A stretch of DNA of 64,000 nucleotides from the NCBI RefSeq assembly GCF_031628175.1, contig NZ_JAVLVT010000001.1:310001-374000 (forward strand), read 5' to 3'. Positions 17,909 through 27,380 of this stretch are shown one piece after another. The notes beneath the pieces were generated by a model, which saw only the letters and a program-made list of their open reading frames with translations, did no database searches and was not told where the DNA came from. The translations under genes were made by a program, and so were the position numbers. This DNA comes from Lipingzhangella_A rawalii. Its GTDB lineage: Bacteria > Actinomycetota > Actinomycetes > Streptosporangiales > Streptosporangiaceae. The number at the start of each line of letters is the position of its first letter. Position 1 is the first letter of the stretch.

Positions 17909-18787
17909 ATGTTCGTCGGCCAGACCTCGCGTCGGCCCGCGCGCGACCCCGAGGGGCGCATGCCGCTGATGGACCACCTGCGGGAGCTGCGCACCCGGAT
18001 GGTCAAGGCCCTGATCGGGCTTGCACTGGGGATAGGCGCGGGATTCGTGGTCTTCGAACCGGTGTGGGCGTTCCTACAGACGCCCTACTGTGCCCTGCCC
18101 CAGTCCGCCCAGCTGGATTCCGACGAGTGCCGCCTGATCTTCACCGGCGTGTTTGACGCCTTCTTCCTCCAGTTCAAGGTTGCCGTCATCGTCGGGATTC
18201 TCGTGTCGTGTCCCGTGTGGCTGTGGCAGATCTGGCAGTTCGTCACACCGGCGCTTCAGGGGCGAGAGCGCTGGTACAGCGTCGCGTTCATGGGGGCGGC
18301 GATCCCCCTGTTCACGGCTGGAGCCGCTCTGGCCTACCTCATTTCCGAGCTCGCGCTGCGCGTGATGTTCTCTTTCGCGCCCGAGGGCGCAGACGCGCTG
18401 ATCACCATCACCAACTATCTCAGCTACATGCTGACCATCATGCTGGTGTTCGGTGCCGCCTTCGTATTGCCGTTGTTCGTGGTGCTGCTCAACCTGATGG
18501 GGGTTCTTCCCCACGATCTCATCGCCAAGTGGCGGCGGGTGGTCTTTTTCGTGGCCTTCGCGTTCTCCGCGATCGTCACCCCGGCGGATCCGTTGACCAT
18601 GGTTGTGCTTGGCTCCTCGATCATCGTGTTGTTCGAGGCGGCGGAACTCGTGGCCTACATCAACGACCGTCGTCGAGCCGCCACCACCTTCGACGACGTG
18701 GGTGACGACGAGATCTCCCCCCTGCCTGACGACGCGTCGGCGGGGGAGTTGTCCGGGGACGACGCAGCCCCACCCCGGAACCGCTAA
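17909..18787 (+). CDS. tatC: Sec-independent translocase subunit TatC
   Basis: 292 residues with six predicted membrane helices. TatC binds twin-arginine signal peptides; the conserved N-terminal segment MPLMDHLRELRTRM, with its Glu, is the recognition site. The C-terminal ~45 residues are acidic and variable. It acts with TatA encoded just upstream. Actinobacterial proteasome loci often carry tatAC behind pafBC. Confidence 0.96.
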   Translation: MFVGQTSRRPARDPEGRMPLMDHLRELRTRMVKALIGLALGIGAGFVVFEPVWAFLQTPYCALPQSAQLDSDECRLIFTGVFDAFFLQFKVAVIVGILVSCPVWLWQIWQFVTPALQGRERWYSVAFMGAAIPLFTAGAALAYLISELALRVMFSFAPEGADALITITNYLSYMLTIMLVFGAAFVLPLFVVLLNLMGVLPHDLIAKWRRVVFFVAFAFSAIVTPADPLTMVVLGSSIIVLFEAAELVAYINDRRRAATTFDDVGDDEISPLPDDASAGELSGDDAAPPRNR

Positions 18788-18866
18788 GGTCGGTAGGCGC
18801 ATTCGCCCCGTGGGCGGCCACGGGGCGACTTCCCGGCCAGCAGAACCGGAGTCAGGAGTGAGCACG

Positions 18867-19181
18867 ATGAGCGATTCCGCCCGGCCCGATCTTCCGCCCG
18901 AGGCTCAGGGCAACGAGAAGTGGCACGACACGACGAACGCGGTCTGGCACCGGTCGTCGCTGTCACGCGAGGACTCCGACGCGATCGTCGAGGTCGCGAA
19001 GTTCGATGACGGCTTTCGTGCCGTGCGTGACGGTAAGAATCCGGAGAAGGGCATCCTCTTTTTCACCCCGGCCGAATGGGAGGCGTTCGTTCTGGGGGCG
19101 AAAGACGGCGAGTTCGACATCCCCGAGGAGTACCTGACCGAGGAGGAGGCCGCGATCCAGCGCGGGGAGTACCCCACCTAG
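18867..19181 (+). CDS. DUF397-domain protein (orphan, extended form)
   Basis: 104 residues. The DUF397 core is WHRSSLSREDSDAIVEVAKFDDGFRAVRDGKNPEKGILFFTPAEWEAFVLGAKDGEF, split here by family features: a WxxSS start, VEVA, VRDxKxP and the final aromatic helix. DUF397 proteins usually sit beside an XRE regulator and have about 60-70 residues. This one has extra acidic ends, lacks the usual Cys before VEVA and has no XRE neighbour. The ATG has AGGAG eight bases upstream. It follows tatC by 79 bases. Confidence 0.85.
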   Translation: MSDSARPDLPPEAQGNEKWHDTTNAVWHRSSLSREDSDAIVEVAKFDDGFRAVRDGKNPEKGILFFTPAEWEAFVLGAKDGEFDIPEEYLTEEEAAIQRGEYPT

Positions 19182-19921
19182 GCAGCGCCGTTCGGGATGG
19201 CCGTGGAGTGGGCTGGTGGGCAAACGCAGACGCAGACACTCTCGGTGGGTGTGCGCGGAGGTGCAGGTGACCGCACCGATACTGAGTGGGCATTGCTCGC
19301 CCCGCTGATGCCCCCAGCCCCATCCTTCGGGTCCCCGGTCCGGCGCGGCGGGCGCACACGCGCAGGCCACTCCCAAGGACCGCTCGGCGGACATGGTGAT
19401 GGCTCTGGCTCGAGCACACGTCCACGTCGCCCCTGCATTCCCGCTGGCCGTCGTGCAGGGGAGCGCCCCCAGGGCGGAACGCCGCCGGCGGCCAAGACGG
19501 TGTGTACCCCCAACCAACCACCGCCACCACGACGCCTCCCGGGAGTTGCGGTTTCTGCTCCGCATCCTGATGTGTCTCGGTTGCGGGCAGTATTGCTCGA
19601 TTGCTCGTAGCACCGACACGCCCCACCATCGCCGCCGCACGGGGTCCCCGTGGAGGCGACCGGCCGGGCGAGCCCCAGCCGCACCGGAGACCGTGTTCTG
19701 CTGATTTTTCGGCCGGGCGTCTGCGGGGCCACCTGCGGCCCCTGGCCGCACCACCTCGTCCCGCCGGTGTGGGGTGTGGCCCTCGTGCGGTCTGGGGGTG
19801 ATCCCTGGCCGATGCGGGGCAGGATCAGACGATGCCGGGATGGCTGGTTCCCCGGCCGGGCCTGTCGCCACGCCGGTTTCCCGGGCGCGGGATTGCGCTA
19901 TGAGCCCTAGGCTGGATCACC
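19182..19921. other. 740-base stretch without a recognisable gene
   Basis: All six frames give only arginine- and proline-rich open frames typical of GC-rich noncoding DNA. No RNA gene, repeat or transposase motif is seen. Only the last ~15 bases hold the promoter signal of the helicase gene. It may be a decayed gene or an insertion scar. Confidence 0.6.
19908..19913 (+). promoter_or_regulatory. -10 element (TAGGCT) upstream of the HelY gene
   Basis: TAGGCT ends eight bases before ATG 19922, with no Shine-Dalgarno sequence, consistent with a leaderless or nearly leaderless mRNA. Confidence 0.45.
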
Positions 19922-22876
19922 ATGAGCAGTCATGCCGCGCGCCACGCAGCGTCTCGCGAGCGCCACACCACAACCGGCTCCGTGATCTCGGACTTCGAAT
20001 CCGGATACTCCTTCGGATTTGACCGGTTCCAGCTGCGGGCATGCCAGGCCCTGGAGCGCGGCCACGGCGTACTGGTGGCCGCACCCACCGGGTCCGGAAA
20101 GACCGTGGTCGGGGAGTTCGCGGTCCACCTGGCCCTGCACGAGGGGCGCAAATGCTTCTACACCACCCCCATCAAGGCCCTGTCGAACCAGAAGTATGCC
20201 GACCTCCAGCAACGCTACGGCGCGGACAATGTCGGCCTACTCACCGGGGACAACAGCATCAACGGGGATGCCCCGATCGTCGTCATGACGACCGAGGTGC
20301 TCCGGAACATGCTCTATGCGGGCTCCGGCACCCTGTCTCGGCTCTCCTACGTTGTGCTGGACGAGGTGCACTATCTGGCTGACCGGTTCCGCGGAGCGGT
20401 CTGGGAGGAGGTCATCATTCACCTGCCCGCCTCGGTGCGGATGGTGGCCCTGTCGGCGACGGTGAGCAACGCCGAGGAGTTCGGGGAGTGGTTGCAGCAG
20501 GTTCGGGGGGACACCACGGTCATCGTGGACGAGCGTCGTCCGGTCCCCCTGTGGCAGCACGTGATGGTGGGCAAGCGGATCCGTGACCTCTTTGTTCCTG
20601 TCGAGGACAGCAGTGCGCAGGCCCCCGGCCAGGGGTCTGCGGGCCAGGACGGCGCGGGTGACGGCCACCGGCGTAGTCGTCGCCGGGATCGGCGCCGGCG
20701 TTCCGACAACGGTGACCAGCTGGGTGAGGTCCTCGTCAACGGTGCGCAGATGCGGCTCAACCCGGAGCTGGTGCGGCTCGCCCAGGAGGACGAACGCGAG
20801 ACCCAGCTTGCTCACCGGCGGCGCCATCCGCGAGCGCGGGGTGGTCGCCCCCGCCCGCGCACCCGGTTTGCGCCGCCACGGCGGGTGGATGTACTCACCG
20901 AACTGGATCGTGCGGCGCTTCTGCCTGCGATCACGTTCATTTTCAGTCGGGCGGGCTGCGATGCCGCCGTGCGGGAGTGCCTGCGCTCCGGACTGACGCT
21001 GACCACCGCCGACGAGGAGGACGAGATCCGCGAGGTCGCGGAGGAGCGCTGCGCAGATATGAGTGACCAGGATCTTGCGGCGCTCGGGTATGATGAGTGG
21101 CTCGCAGCCTTGCAGCGTGGGGTCGCCGCACACCACGCCGGGATGTTGCCGACCTTCAAGGAGGTCGTCGAGATCCTGTTCACGCGGGGACTGATCCGCG
21201 CAGTGTTCGCTACCGAGACCCTGGCACTGGGCATCAACATGCCCGCCCGCACGGTGGTCATCGAGAAGCTCGACAAGTGGAACGGCGAGACCCACGCCGA
21301 TCTCACCCCGGGCGAGTACACCCAGCTAACCGGTCGGGCCGGTCGCCGCGGCATCGATGTGGAGGGCCACGCGGTGGTTCTGTGGCAGCCGGGCATCGAC
21401 CCGGAGCGGCTGGCCGGGCTGGCGAGCACCCGTACCTATCCGCTGAACTCCAGTTTCCAGCCGTCCTACAACATGGCGGTGAACCTCGTCGGGCAGGTGG
21501 GGCGGGAACGAAGCCGCACCATGTTGGAAGCGTCTTTTGCGCAGTTTCAGGCGGATCGTTCCGTGGTTGGGCTGGTGCGTCAGCTGCGTAAGCAGGAGGA
21601 AGCCTTGGCTGGGTACGCCGAGGCCGCCCAGTGCCACCTGGGAGACTTCATGGGCTATGCCCGCCTGCGGCGGGAGTTGTCCGATGTGGAGTCCCGGCAG
21701 GCCAAGCAACGTGGCCATCAGCGCCGCCAGGAGGCTGTCCGATCGCTGCATCGGCTGCGGGTGGGCGATGTGATCCGGGTACCTGCCGGGCGTCGTCCCG
21801 GGTATGCGGTGGTACTGGATCCGGGGCTCGCGTTCGGAGGGGATCCTGCACCCCTGGTGTTGACCGCCCGTGGCCAGGTACGCCGGTTGGGTCCGGGAGA
21901 CTTTCCCGCGCCGGTTGAGGCCGAGGATCGGATGCGGATTCCCAAACACTTCGCGGCCCGGTCTCCGCGCGCACGTCGCGATCTCGCCTCCACGCTGCGA
22001 AACCGGCTCGCCGGGTTGCCCAGGGACGAAGGGGGAGATGCCGCCGCGGCGCCGGACGATGCCGCGGACACGACTGCTGGGGTCTCCACCGAGGTCGAGG
22101 AACTGCGCACCCGGATTCGACACCATCCGTGTCACGACTGTGCGGATCGGGAGGACCACGCGCGCTGGGCCGAGCGCTACCTGCGTCTGGAACGCGAGAC
22201 CGAAGGGCTGCGGCGCAAGGTGGCCAGCCGTACCCATGTGATTGCACGCACGTTCGACCGGGTGTGTGCGGTGTTGGAGCAGTTGGGCTACCTGGCCCCG
22301 GCCCCCGAGGTGGAGCCTGCGGCCAACGGCAGTGGGGAGGAGCAGCCTGACCAGCGGCCCCGGGATGCCGTCACCCCGGCCGGCCGGAAACTCGCGAAGA
22401 TCTATTCCGAGTTGGATCTGCTGGCCGCCGAGTGCCTACGTCAGGGAGTCTGGGACGATCTCGTCCCCGATGAGTTGGCGGCGTGTGTGTCGGCCCTGGT
22501 ATACGAGTCCCGCCGCAACGACGACCCCGAGCCGCGGATTCCGGCGGGGGCCACGGAGGCGGCCCTGACCGAGATGGGCCGGCTGTGGGGGGAGCTGCAC
22601 CGGGTGGAGCGGGACCATGATCTGTCCTTCCTGCGGCAACCGGATCCCGGGTTCGCTTGGATCGCCTACCGGTGGGCCCAGGGCGCGGCCCTGGAGGCGG
22701 TACTCGAGGACGCCGACATGCCGGCCGGGGACTTTGTGCGGGCCACCAAGATGCTGGTGGACATGTTGGGCCAGATCGCTGACGCGGCTGGTGAGGAGAG
22801 TCCGGTGCGGCGCAGCGCCCGCGCGGCGGTTGGCGCGCTGCACCGGGGTGTCGTGGCCTACTCCTCGGTCGGGTGA
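19922..22876 (+). CDS. helY: Ski2/Mtr4-like DEAD/DEAH-box RNA helicase (HelY type)
   Basis: 984 residues. Motif I APTGSGKT (Lys60), motif II DEVH (147-150) and SAT motif III are followed by the second RecA domain (HHAGMLPTFKEVVEILF, LTGRAGRRGID) and a C-terminal DSHCT domain. Such enzymes unwind structured RNA for processing or decay. Between the RecA domains, about residues 230-325, lies a highly basic insertion full of Arg. HelY lies near the proteasome block in other actinobacteria, so the order is conserved. A second, different Ski2-like helicase is encoded at 48297. Confidence 0.92.
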   Translation: MSSHAARHAASRERHTTTGSVISDFESGYSFGFDRFQLRACQALERGHGVLVAAPTGSGKTVVGEFAVHLALHEGRKCFYTTPIKALSNQKYADLQQRYGADNVGLLTGDNSINGDAPIVVMTTEVLRNMLYAGSGTLSRLSYVVLDEVHYLADRFRGAVWEEVIIHLPASVRMVALSATVSNAEEFGEWLQQVRGDTTVIVDERRPVPLWQHVMVGKRIRDLFVPVEDSSAQAPGQGSAGQDGAGDGHRRSRRRDRRRRSDNGDQLGEVLVNGAQMRLNPELVRLAQEDERETQLAHRRRHPRARGGRPRPRTRFAPPRRVDVLTELDRAALLPAITFIFSRAGCDAAVRECLRSGLTLTTADEEDEIREVAEERCADMSDQDLAALGYDEWLAALQRGVAAHHAGMLPTFKEVVEILFTRGLIRAVFATETLALGINMPARTVVIEKLDKWNGETHADLTPGEYTQLTGRAGRRGIDVEGHAVVLWQPGIDPERLAGLASTRTYPLNSSFQPSYNMAVNLVGQVGRERSRTMLEASFAQFQADRSVVGLVRQLRKQEEALAGYAEAAQCHLGDFMGYARLRRELSDVESRQAKQRGHQRRQEAVRSLHRLRVGDVIRVPAGRRPGYAVVLDPGLAFGGDPAPLVLTARGQVRRLGPGDFPAPVEAEDRMRIPKHFAARSPRARRDLASTLRNRLAGLPRDEGGDAAAAPDDAADTTAGVSTEVEELRTRIRHHPCHDCADREDHARWAERYLRLERETEGLRRKVASRTHVIARTFDRVCAVLEQLGYLAPAPEVEPAANGSGEEQPDQRPRDAVTPAGRKLAKIYSELDLLAAECLRQGVWDDLVPDELAACVSALVYESRRNDDPEPRIPAGATEAALTEMGRLWGELHRVERDHDLSFLRQPDPGFAWIAYRWAQGAALEAVLEDADMPAGDFVRATKMLVDMLGQIADAAGEESPVRRSARAAVGALHRGVVAYSSVG

Positions 22877-22977
22877 GGCGCGCGGTATCCAGCGGTGGCT
22901 GGGGTGGTACACGTGGGCGTAGGTAGGCAGTGGGGACGGAGTTCCCGGTCTGTGCGCAGACGAGTGAGAGGACGATC

Positions 22978-23898
22978 GTGGACGAGCCCTACACTCGAGA
23001 GCTGGCACCCGGCGTTTTCGCCTACGTGCAGCCGGACGGGTCCTGGTTTCTCAACAACACCGGGATCATCGTGGCGCCGGAGGTCGAGGGTGGTGTGGTC
23101 ATGGTCGACCACGTTGCGACCGAGCGCCGGGGCCGTGCCCTCATGGGCACTGTGGAACGCCTCGGTGCGGGACGTGCCCTGACCACCCTCATCAACACCC
23201 ACCACCACGGTGACCACACTTTCGGGAACTACCTGGTTCCGGCCGGCACCTCGGTGGTCGGCCACGAGCTGTGCCGTGCGGAGGTGATCGCGACCGGAAC
23301 CTCGGTGACCACCCTGTTCGAGGGGCCGGACTGGGGGGACATCCGCCTGCGCCCGCCCGAGATCACGTTTCGGGAGCAGCTGACCGTCTGGGCGGGAACA
23401 CTCCGATTGGAGCTGGTGCATTTCGGTGGGCCGGCACATACCACCAATGATGTCGTGGTCCACGTTCCGGACCACGGGGTGGTGTTCTGCGGGGACCTGG
23501 TTTTCGCCGGCGGAACACCCCTGGCGGTTCAGGGCAGCATTCGTGGTTGGCTCACCGCGTTGGACCGGCTTGCCGAGCTGGGGGCGCGGACGCTGGTGCC
23601 GGGGCACGGTCCGGTGTGTGGGCCCGAGGAGATCAGCCAGGTGCGCGGGTACCTGGAGTTCGTGCGGGACACGGCCGCCGCGGGCTGGCGCCGCGGCCAG
23701 TCACCCCTGGAGCTTGCCGAAAACACCGATCTGGGACAGTTCGGCGGGCTCACCGACCCGGAACGCATTGTGGCGAATCTGCACCGTGCCTACGCCGAGC
23801 TCGACGATCCCCACAATCTCGGCAAAACTCTCGATCTCGCTCCAGCTATGCTGGACATGCGCCGCTATCTGGGCGGCCCCCTCGTCTCCTACGCCTGA
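22978..23898 (+). CDS. MBL-fold metallo-hydrolase
   Basis: 306 residues. The metallo-beta-lactamase motif NTHHHGDHTFGN binds two metals; further ligands are the His in GGPAHTTND, the Asp in FCGDLVF and the His in VPGHGPV. The group includes hydrolases such as glyoxalase II-like and lactonase-like enzymes; the substrate cannot be read here. GTG 22978 has AGAGGA five bases upstream; a GTG 48 bases earlier would add a nonconserved extension. Fifty-nine bases separate it from the following alpha/beta hydrolase gene, probably the same transcript. Confidence 0.85.
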   Translation: MDEPYTRELAPGVFAYVQPDGSWFLNNTGIIVAPEVEGGVVMVDHVATERRGRALMGTVERLGAGRALTTLINTHHHGDHTFGNYLVPAGTSVVGHELCRAEVIATGTSVTTLFEGPDWGDIRLRPPEITFREQLTVWAGTLRLELVHFGGPAHTTNDVVVHVPDHGVVFCGDLVFAGGTPLAVQGSIRGWLTALDRLAELGARTLVPGHGPVCGPEEISQVRGYLEFVRDTAAAGWRRGQSPLELAENTDLGQFGGLTDPERIVANLHRAYAELDDPHNLGKTLDLAPAMLDMRRYLGGPLVSYA

Positions 23899-23957
23899 CC
23901 AGACGTGGCGCCCCACGGTGCCACACCCGGAAGCGCACCTCGCCCAGGGAGAGTGAG

Positions 23958-24689
23958 ATGGGTACTGGCCCCGCACTGGTCCTGGTGCACAGCCCGTTGG
24001 TCGGCCCCACAAGCTGGGAACCGGTGGCCGAGACGCTTCGGGGCCGGGGCCATCGGGTGGTTGTCCCCGACCTGCTCCCCGCGCTGCGCGACAGCGGACC
24101 CTACTACCCACGGATCGCCCGCACCGTCGCCACGGGGATCGACGCGCACGGTGCGGACACTGTCGAGGAAGTGGCGCTGGTAGCACACAGTGGTGCCGGG
24201 GCCCTCGTCCCAGCCATCGCCGCGGCGGCGCAGTCCACCGTGACGGTGCCGGTGTCGGTGTTCGTGGACGCCCTGCTGCCACACCCCGGACGCAGCTGGT
24301 TCGACACCGTCCCGCCGGAGCTGGGCAGCCAGCTGCTGGACCGGGCTACCGACGGATTCCTACCTCCGTGGCCGGAGTGGTTCCCACCGGGTGCGGTGGC
24401 GGGACTGCTCCCCGAAGCAGAGATGCGCTCGCGGTTCCTTGCCGAGGTGCCGCGTCTTCCGGTGGACTACACCACGGAGGTGCCTCCGGACTGCGCAGAT
24501 CCGGACCCTGACCGGTGCGCCTACCTCCAGCTGAGCGAGGCCTACACCGCGGAGGCGAACCAGGTGGCCGCGGCCGGATGGGCCGTGCGCCACCACGACG
24601 CGCACCACCTGGCCATACTCACCGACCCGGAGAGTGTCGCCAGCGCCATCGTGGAGCTGGTCGGCGAGCGCGTGCGGCGACTAGGTTGA
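23958..24689 (+). CDS. Alpha/beta-hydrolase family protein
   Basis: 243 residues. The opening LVLVHSPLVGPTSWEPVAETLRGRGHRVVVPDLLP is the oxyanion and first-strand region. VALVAHSGAGALVP carries the nucleophile Ser in an A-H-S-G-A-G elbow, and the C-terminal His lies in AVRHHDAHHLAILTDP. It is likely a soluble esterase or related enzyme of unknown substrate. AGGGAG precedes the ATG. It may be cotranscribed with the MBL hydrolase. Confidence 0.8.
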   Translation: MGTGPALVLVHSPLVGPTSWEPVAETLRGRGHRVVVPDLLPALRDSGPYYPRIARTVATGIDAHGADTVEEVALVAHSGAGALVPAIAAAAQSTVTVPVSVFVDALLPHPGRSWFDTVPPELGSQLLDRATDGFLPPWPEWFPPGAVAGLLPEAEMRSRFLAEVPRLPVDYTTEVPPDCADPDPDRCAYLQLSEAYTAEANQVAAAGWAVRHHDAHHLAILTDPESVASAIVELVGERVRRLG

Positions 24690-24835
24690 CTGGCTGCCAG
24701 ACAGCGCGCACGCCACGGGATCGGGCGGGGCTCACGTGTCGAGCCAGTTTGCTGGTGGAGCCATGCGCCCGGAAACAACCGGTGAGGGGAGGCGCCCCCT
24801 GCCCGTAGCCACCCTGCGGGCCAGCAGGGGAGGCA

Positions 24836-25531
24836 TCACGGAAGCGCCCCGATCAGCGCCTCGATGATCTCTGTGGCCGCGTGCAGCCCCTCCTCCTCGG
24901 ATGGCGTGTCCACGCCTTCGGCATGCTCGGGCAGCTCCACCCTGTACGTCACGGCGAGGTGGAACTGGTCCTCGACAACGCGCAGTTCTGACTCCCCGTC
25001 CTCCTCCGTGTAGGAGAACATGGCGACATCGCCGACATCGCCGACATCGCCGACATCGCCGAGGTCCACAGTCGTCGGTCCTGCGTTCGAGGTCTTTGAC
25101 CGCATCCTCGTGGGCCGGCGCCGCGGCCCCGGTCACAACCATCGTGCTGATGGTCTGGCCGGGTAGATCCCGGTCAACATTGGAGAGTACGCAGGTCTGG
25201 CTCACGAGCGGATTGTCCCGGCTCGTGTCGCTCGACGGGGCAGTCATCACCTCGTCGGTCCCGAGATATCTGCGGAGCTGATCGGAGTCGGGTACGGCAC
25301 ACATGTCTCCAGGAAGGAGCCCGTAGAGATCCCCCTGACGTGTGACCGCGTCCTCGTCGTCCTCGTCCTGCGGGGTGGCAGGGCTCTCCTCCGGAGGGGA
25401 GCCTCCGCTGGCAACATCGGGCGGTATACACGCAGACAGGACCGGTGCGATGGTCACCAGGACCCCCGTGACCAGGAGCCCAGGGGTACGTCGCGCATTC
25501 GCTGCCGCGTGGGGGAGCGGGAATGAGGCAC
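24836..25531 (-). pseudogene. Frameshifted secreted lipoprotein gene
   Basis: The parts of one lipoprotein lie in different frames. A good ribosome site (GAAGGAGA) precedes GTG 25531, but that frame closes after 25 codons. The signal peptide (PGLLVTGVLVTIAPVLSAC, lipobox Cys) and the first half of the mature protein, to about LERRTDDC, read in a second frame. The second half (VDLGDVGDV, FSYTEEDGESELRVVEDQFHLAVTYRVEL to the stop at 24836) reads in a third step, shifted near 25065-25085. The composition and layout are like small actinobacterial lipoproteins. Either the gene has decayed or the sequence has two base errors. A GTG at 25457 overlaps the early stop but would lose most of the signal. 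Confidence 0.7.
25025..25060. repeat. Minisatellite (GACATCGCC)x4
   Basis: Four perfect 9-base units in the frameshifted lipoprotein gene encode Gly-Asp-Val repeats on the minus strand. The unit is a multiple of three, so copy changes alone would not cause the frameshift seen nearby. Confidence 0.85.
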
Positions 25532-26101
25532 AGTGTCTCCTTCGGGGTATTCCTGGTCACGGCTCTCATTATCCGGGGCCGTTTCGCGCTGTGGGACGTA
25601 TTCAATGGTCAGTGGCGCATGGGGCCAGCGCCGAACGTCCGGCACGGACGTCCGGCGCACCGTTCCGTCAGCGGCACGGATGGACGGGGGACGCGAGGCG
25701 GTGGGATCGACTCGGGTGTCCCACCTGGGCTTCGCTCGGGCGACATTCTGGGTCGGCACTGCTCCAGTGAGACCCTCAGTACACGGCGGCCGTGATCGTG
25801 TGCAGTCCGCGGGCGCCGTCGGGGTGGACGCCACTGTCCTGGCCCCTGTGCCTTGCCGTCGGCGTCCACGGACCCACTGCCGCCAGGTGTCGGCGGCGGT
25901 CACCCTCGTCGCGGTGATGCTGGGCGGGATGGTGATCCAGCCGCAGCGCCACGACTTCGAGCTTGCCGCGCACAAGGACCACAGGGAGTACCTCAGGGCG
26001 GCTCGGGGTACGTCGCAAGTCCATCGCATCACAACAGGTCACAGCGGGCACCAACCCACGAAGCTCCCGGGGGATGGGCGACAGTTTCGACGAGTCCAAC
26101 C
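25532..26101. other. 570-base stretch without a recognisable gene
   Basis: It lies between the start of the broken lipoprotein gene and the end of the dehydrogenase gene. Open frames exist on both strands but show no family motifs and have the composition of noncoding GC-rich DNA. It should include the promoter of the lipoprotein gene near its left end. Confidence 0.5.
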
Positions 26102-27136
26102 TCAGTATCCGCGGGCCGGGTCGACGACCCCGATCAACTCCTCGCCTGCCGTCCAACGTCGGACATTGTCGGCCAGCCGCTGGCGGAACCCCCGCCGCGT
26201 CATCGCCGCGTCGGCTATGTGCGGCGTCACGATGGCCCTGGGGTGCCCCCACAGTGGATGGGCTGCGGGAAGTGGCTCCGGGTCGGTGACGTCAAGGCCC
26301 GCGCCGGCGATCCCGGCACTGTCCAGTGCCCCGAGCAGCGCCTCAGTGTCCACGATGGGACCGCGCGCGACGTTGATGAGCCAGGCGGTCGGCTTCATCG
26401 CATCGAGTTCGGCCGCGCCGACCAGGTGACGGGTGTCCGGGGTGTCCGGGGCAGCGAGCACCACATGGTCCACCGCTTCCCAGAAGTCGCCGATTCCGGC
26501 TATGGGCCGGGTTTCGGCGGCTCCGGGCACCGGCCGGCCGCTGCGGTTCACGACCCGGGCCTCTGCACCCAGGGCGGTGAGCGCCGGGATGAGGGCGCGG
26601 GCGATACCGCCGCCGCCGACGATCCCCACCACGGTTCCGCCCAGGGTCCCCGCGCGGGGCAGCAGGTCCGTCCTGGCCCATTCCGCGGCCCGAAGACTCT
26701 CCGGAAGCAGCCGGACTCCCGTCAGCAGCAACGTCAGCGCGTGTTCGGCCACCGGAACCGCGCATACCCCCGCGGCCGAGGTCCACACACGCGCTCGGTC
26801 GATGATCCCGGCCTCCACCCACCGTTCGATACCGGCGGAGGGGAGCTGCACCCACGCGACGCTTGCGGGGAGCGATCGCGGGAAACTCGCCAGATCGGTC
26901 CATGCCGTCCAGGCGAGAGCCTGGGCGTCCGCGAGGTCAACCACGACAGCATCCGCCTGGTGAACCAGTTCGACAACGGCCTCGTCCGCCTCCGGCGCGA
27001 CGGCGAGACGCAGCGGTTTCGGCCGCGCGCGCTCCGCCCCCTTCTCCATACCACCGAGCCCAGTGATACCCCGACCTGTGCGTCGAGGTCCCCCGGCGTA
27101 GGGGTGGTTCAAGGGTGCCATCTCTCCCGCACGCAT
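26102..27136 (-). CDS. D-isomer-specific 2-hydroxyacid dehydrogenase
   Basis: 344 residues. The NAD(P)-binding fold shows VVGIVGGGGIARALIPAL. The catalytic residues are the Arg in INVARGPIVDTEALLGAL, the Glu in DVTDPEPLPAAHPLW and the His in VTPHIADAAM. Such enzymes reduce 2-keto acids (for example glyoxylate, hydroxypyruvate or phenylpyruvate); the exact substrate is unclear. The ATG at 27136 has AGGGAG five bases upstream. The gene stands alone, head-to-tail behind the DUF397 genes. Confidence 0.88.
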   Translation of the reverse strand: MRAGEMAPLNHPYAGGPRRTGRGITGLGGMEKGAERARPKPLRLAVAPEADEAVVELVHQADAVVVDLADAQALAWTAWTDLASFPRSLPASVAWVQLPSAGIERWVEAGIIDRARVWTSAAGVCAVPVAEHALTLLLTGVRLLPESLRAAEWARTDLLPRAGTLGGTVVGIVGGGGIARALIPALTALGAEARVVNRSGRPVPGAAETRPIAGIGDFWEAVDHVVLAAPDTPDTRHLVGAAELDAMKPTAWLINVARGPIVDTEALLGALDSAGIAGAGLDVTDPEPLPAAHPLWGHPRAIVTPHIADAAMTRRGFRQRLADNVRRWTAGEELIGVVDPARGY

Positions 27137-27380
27137 CTGCACTCCCTGGGCGGCGAGGACGGCGCCGAACCGGTCGCACCGCCGGCCGTGCTGCCCGACC
27201 GCCCTGCTGCCGGCAGATCATGAATGCTGTCGGTGACGCCACCCGAAACCCAAGCCCACAGGCATCCACCGAACCGAGGCAACGCCAGCAGGATCGTCAG
27301 TCCACGTCAGCCCGGAACGGCTCCTCGCGCTGGCTAGGGCTGCACGTCTGAGAGCACCGTCTTGCCTCCTCGTGCGGCTG

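Noticed and set aside
25025..25060. CRISPR-like array
   Set aside because: Four 9-base units without spacers inside a coding region; it is a minisatellite.
25533..26429. 298-codon open frame on the plus strand
   Set aside because: Its right part is antisense to the dehydrogenase and its left part has no motifs, ribosome site or coding composition.
27143..27380. Small open frame on the plus strand ending at 27351
   Set aside because: It has no ribosome site and no recognisable motif, and its composition is like noncoding DNA.
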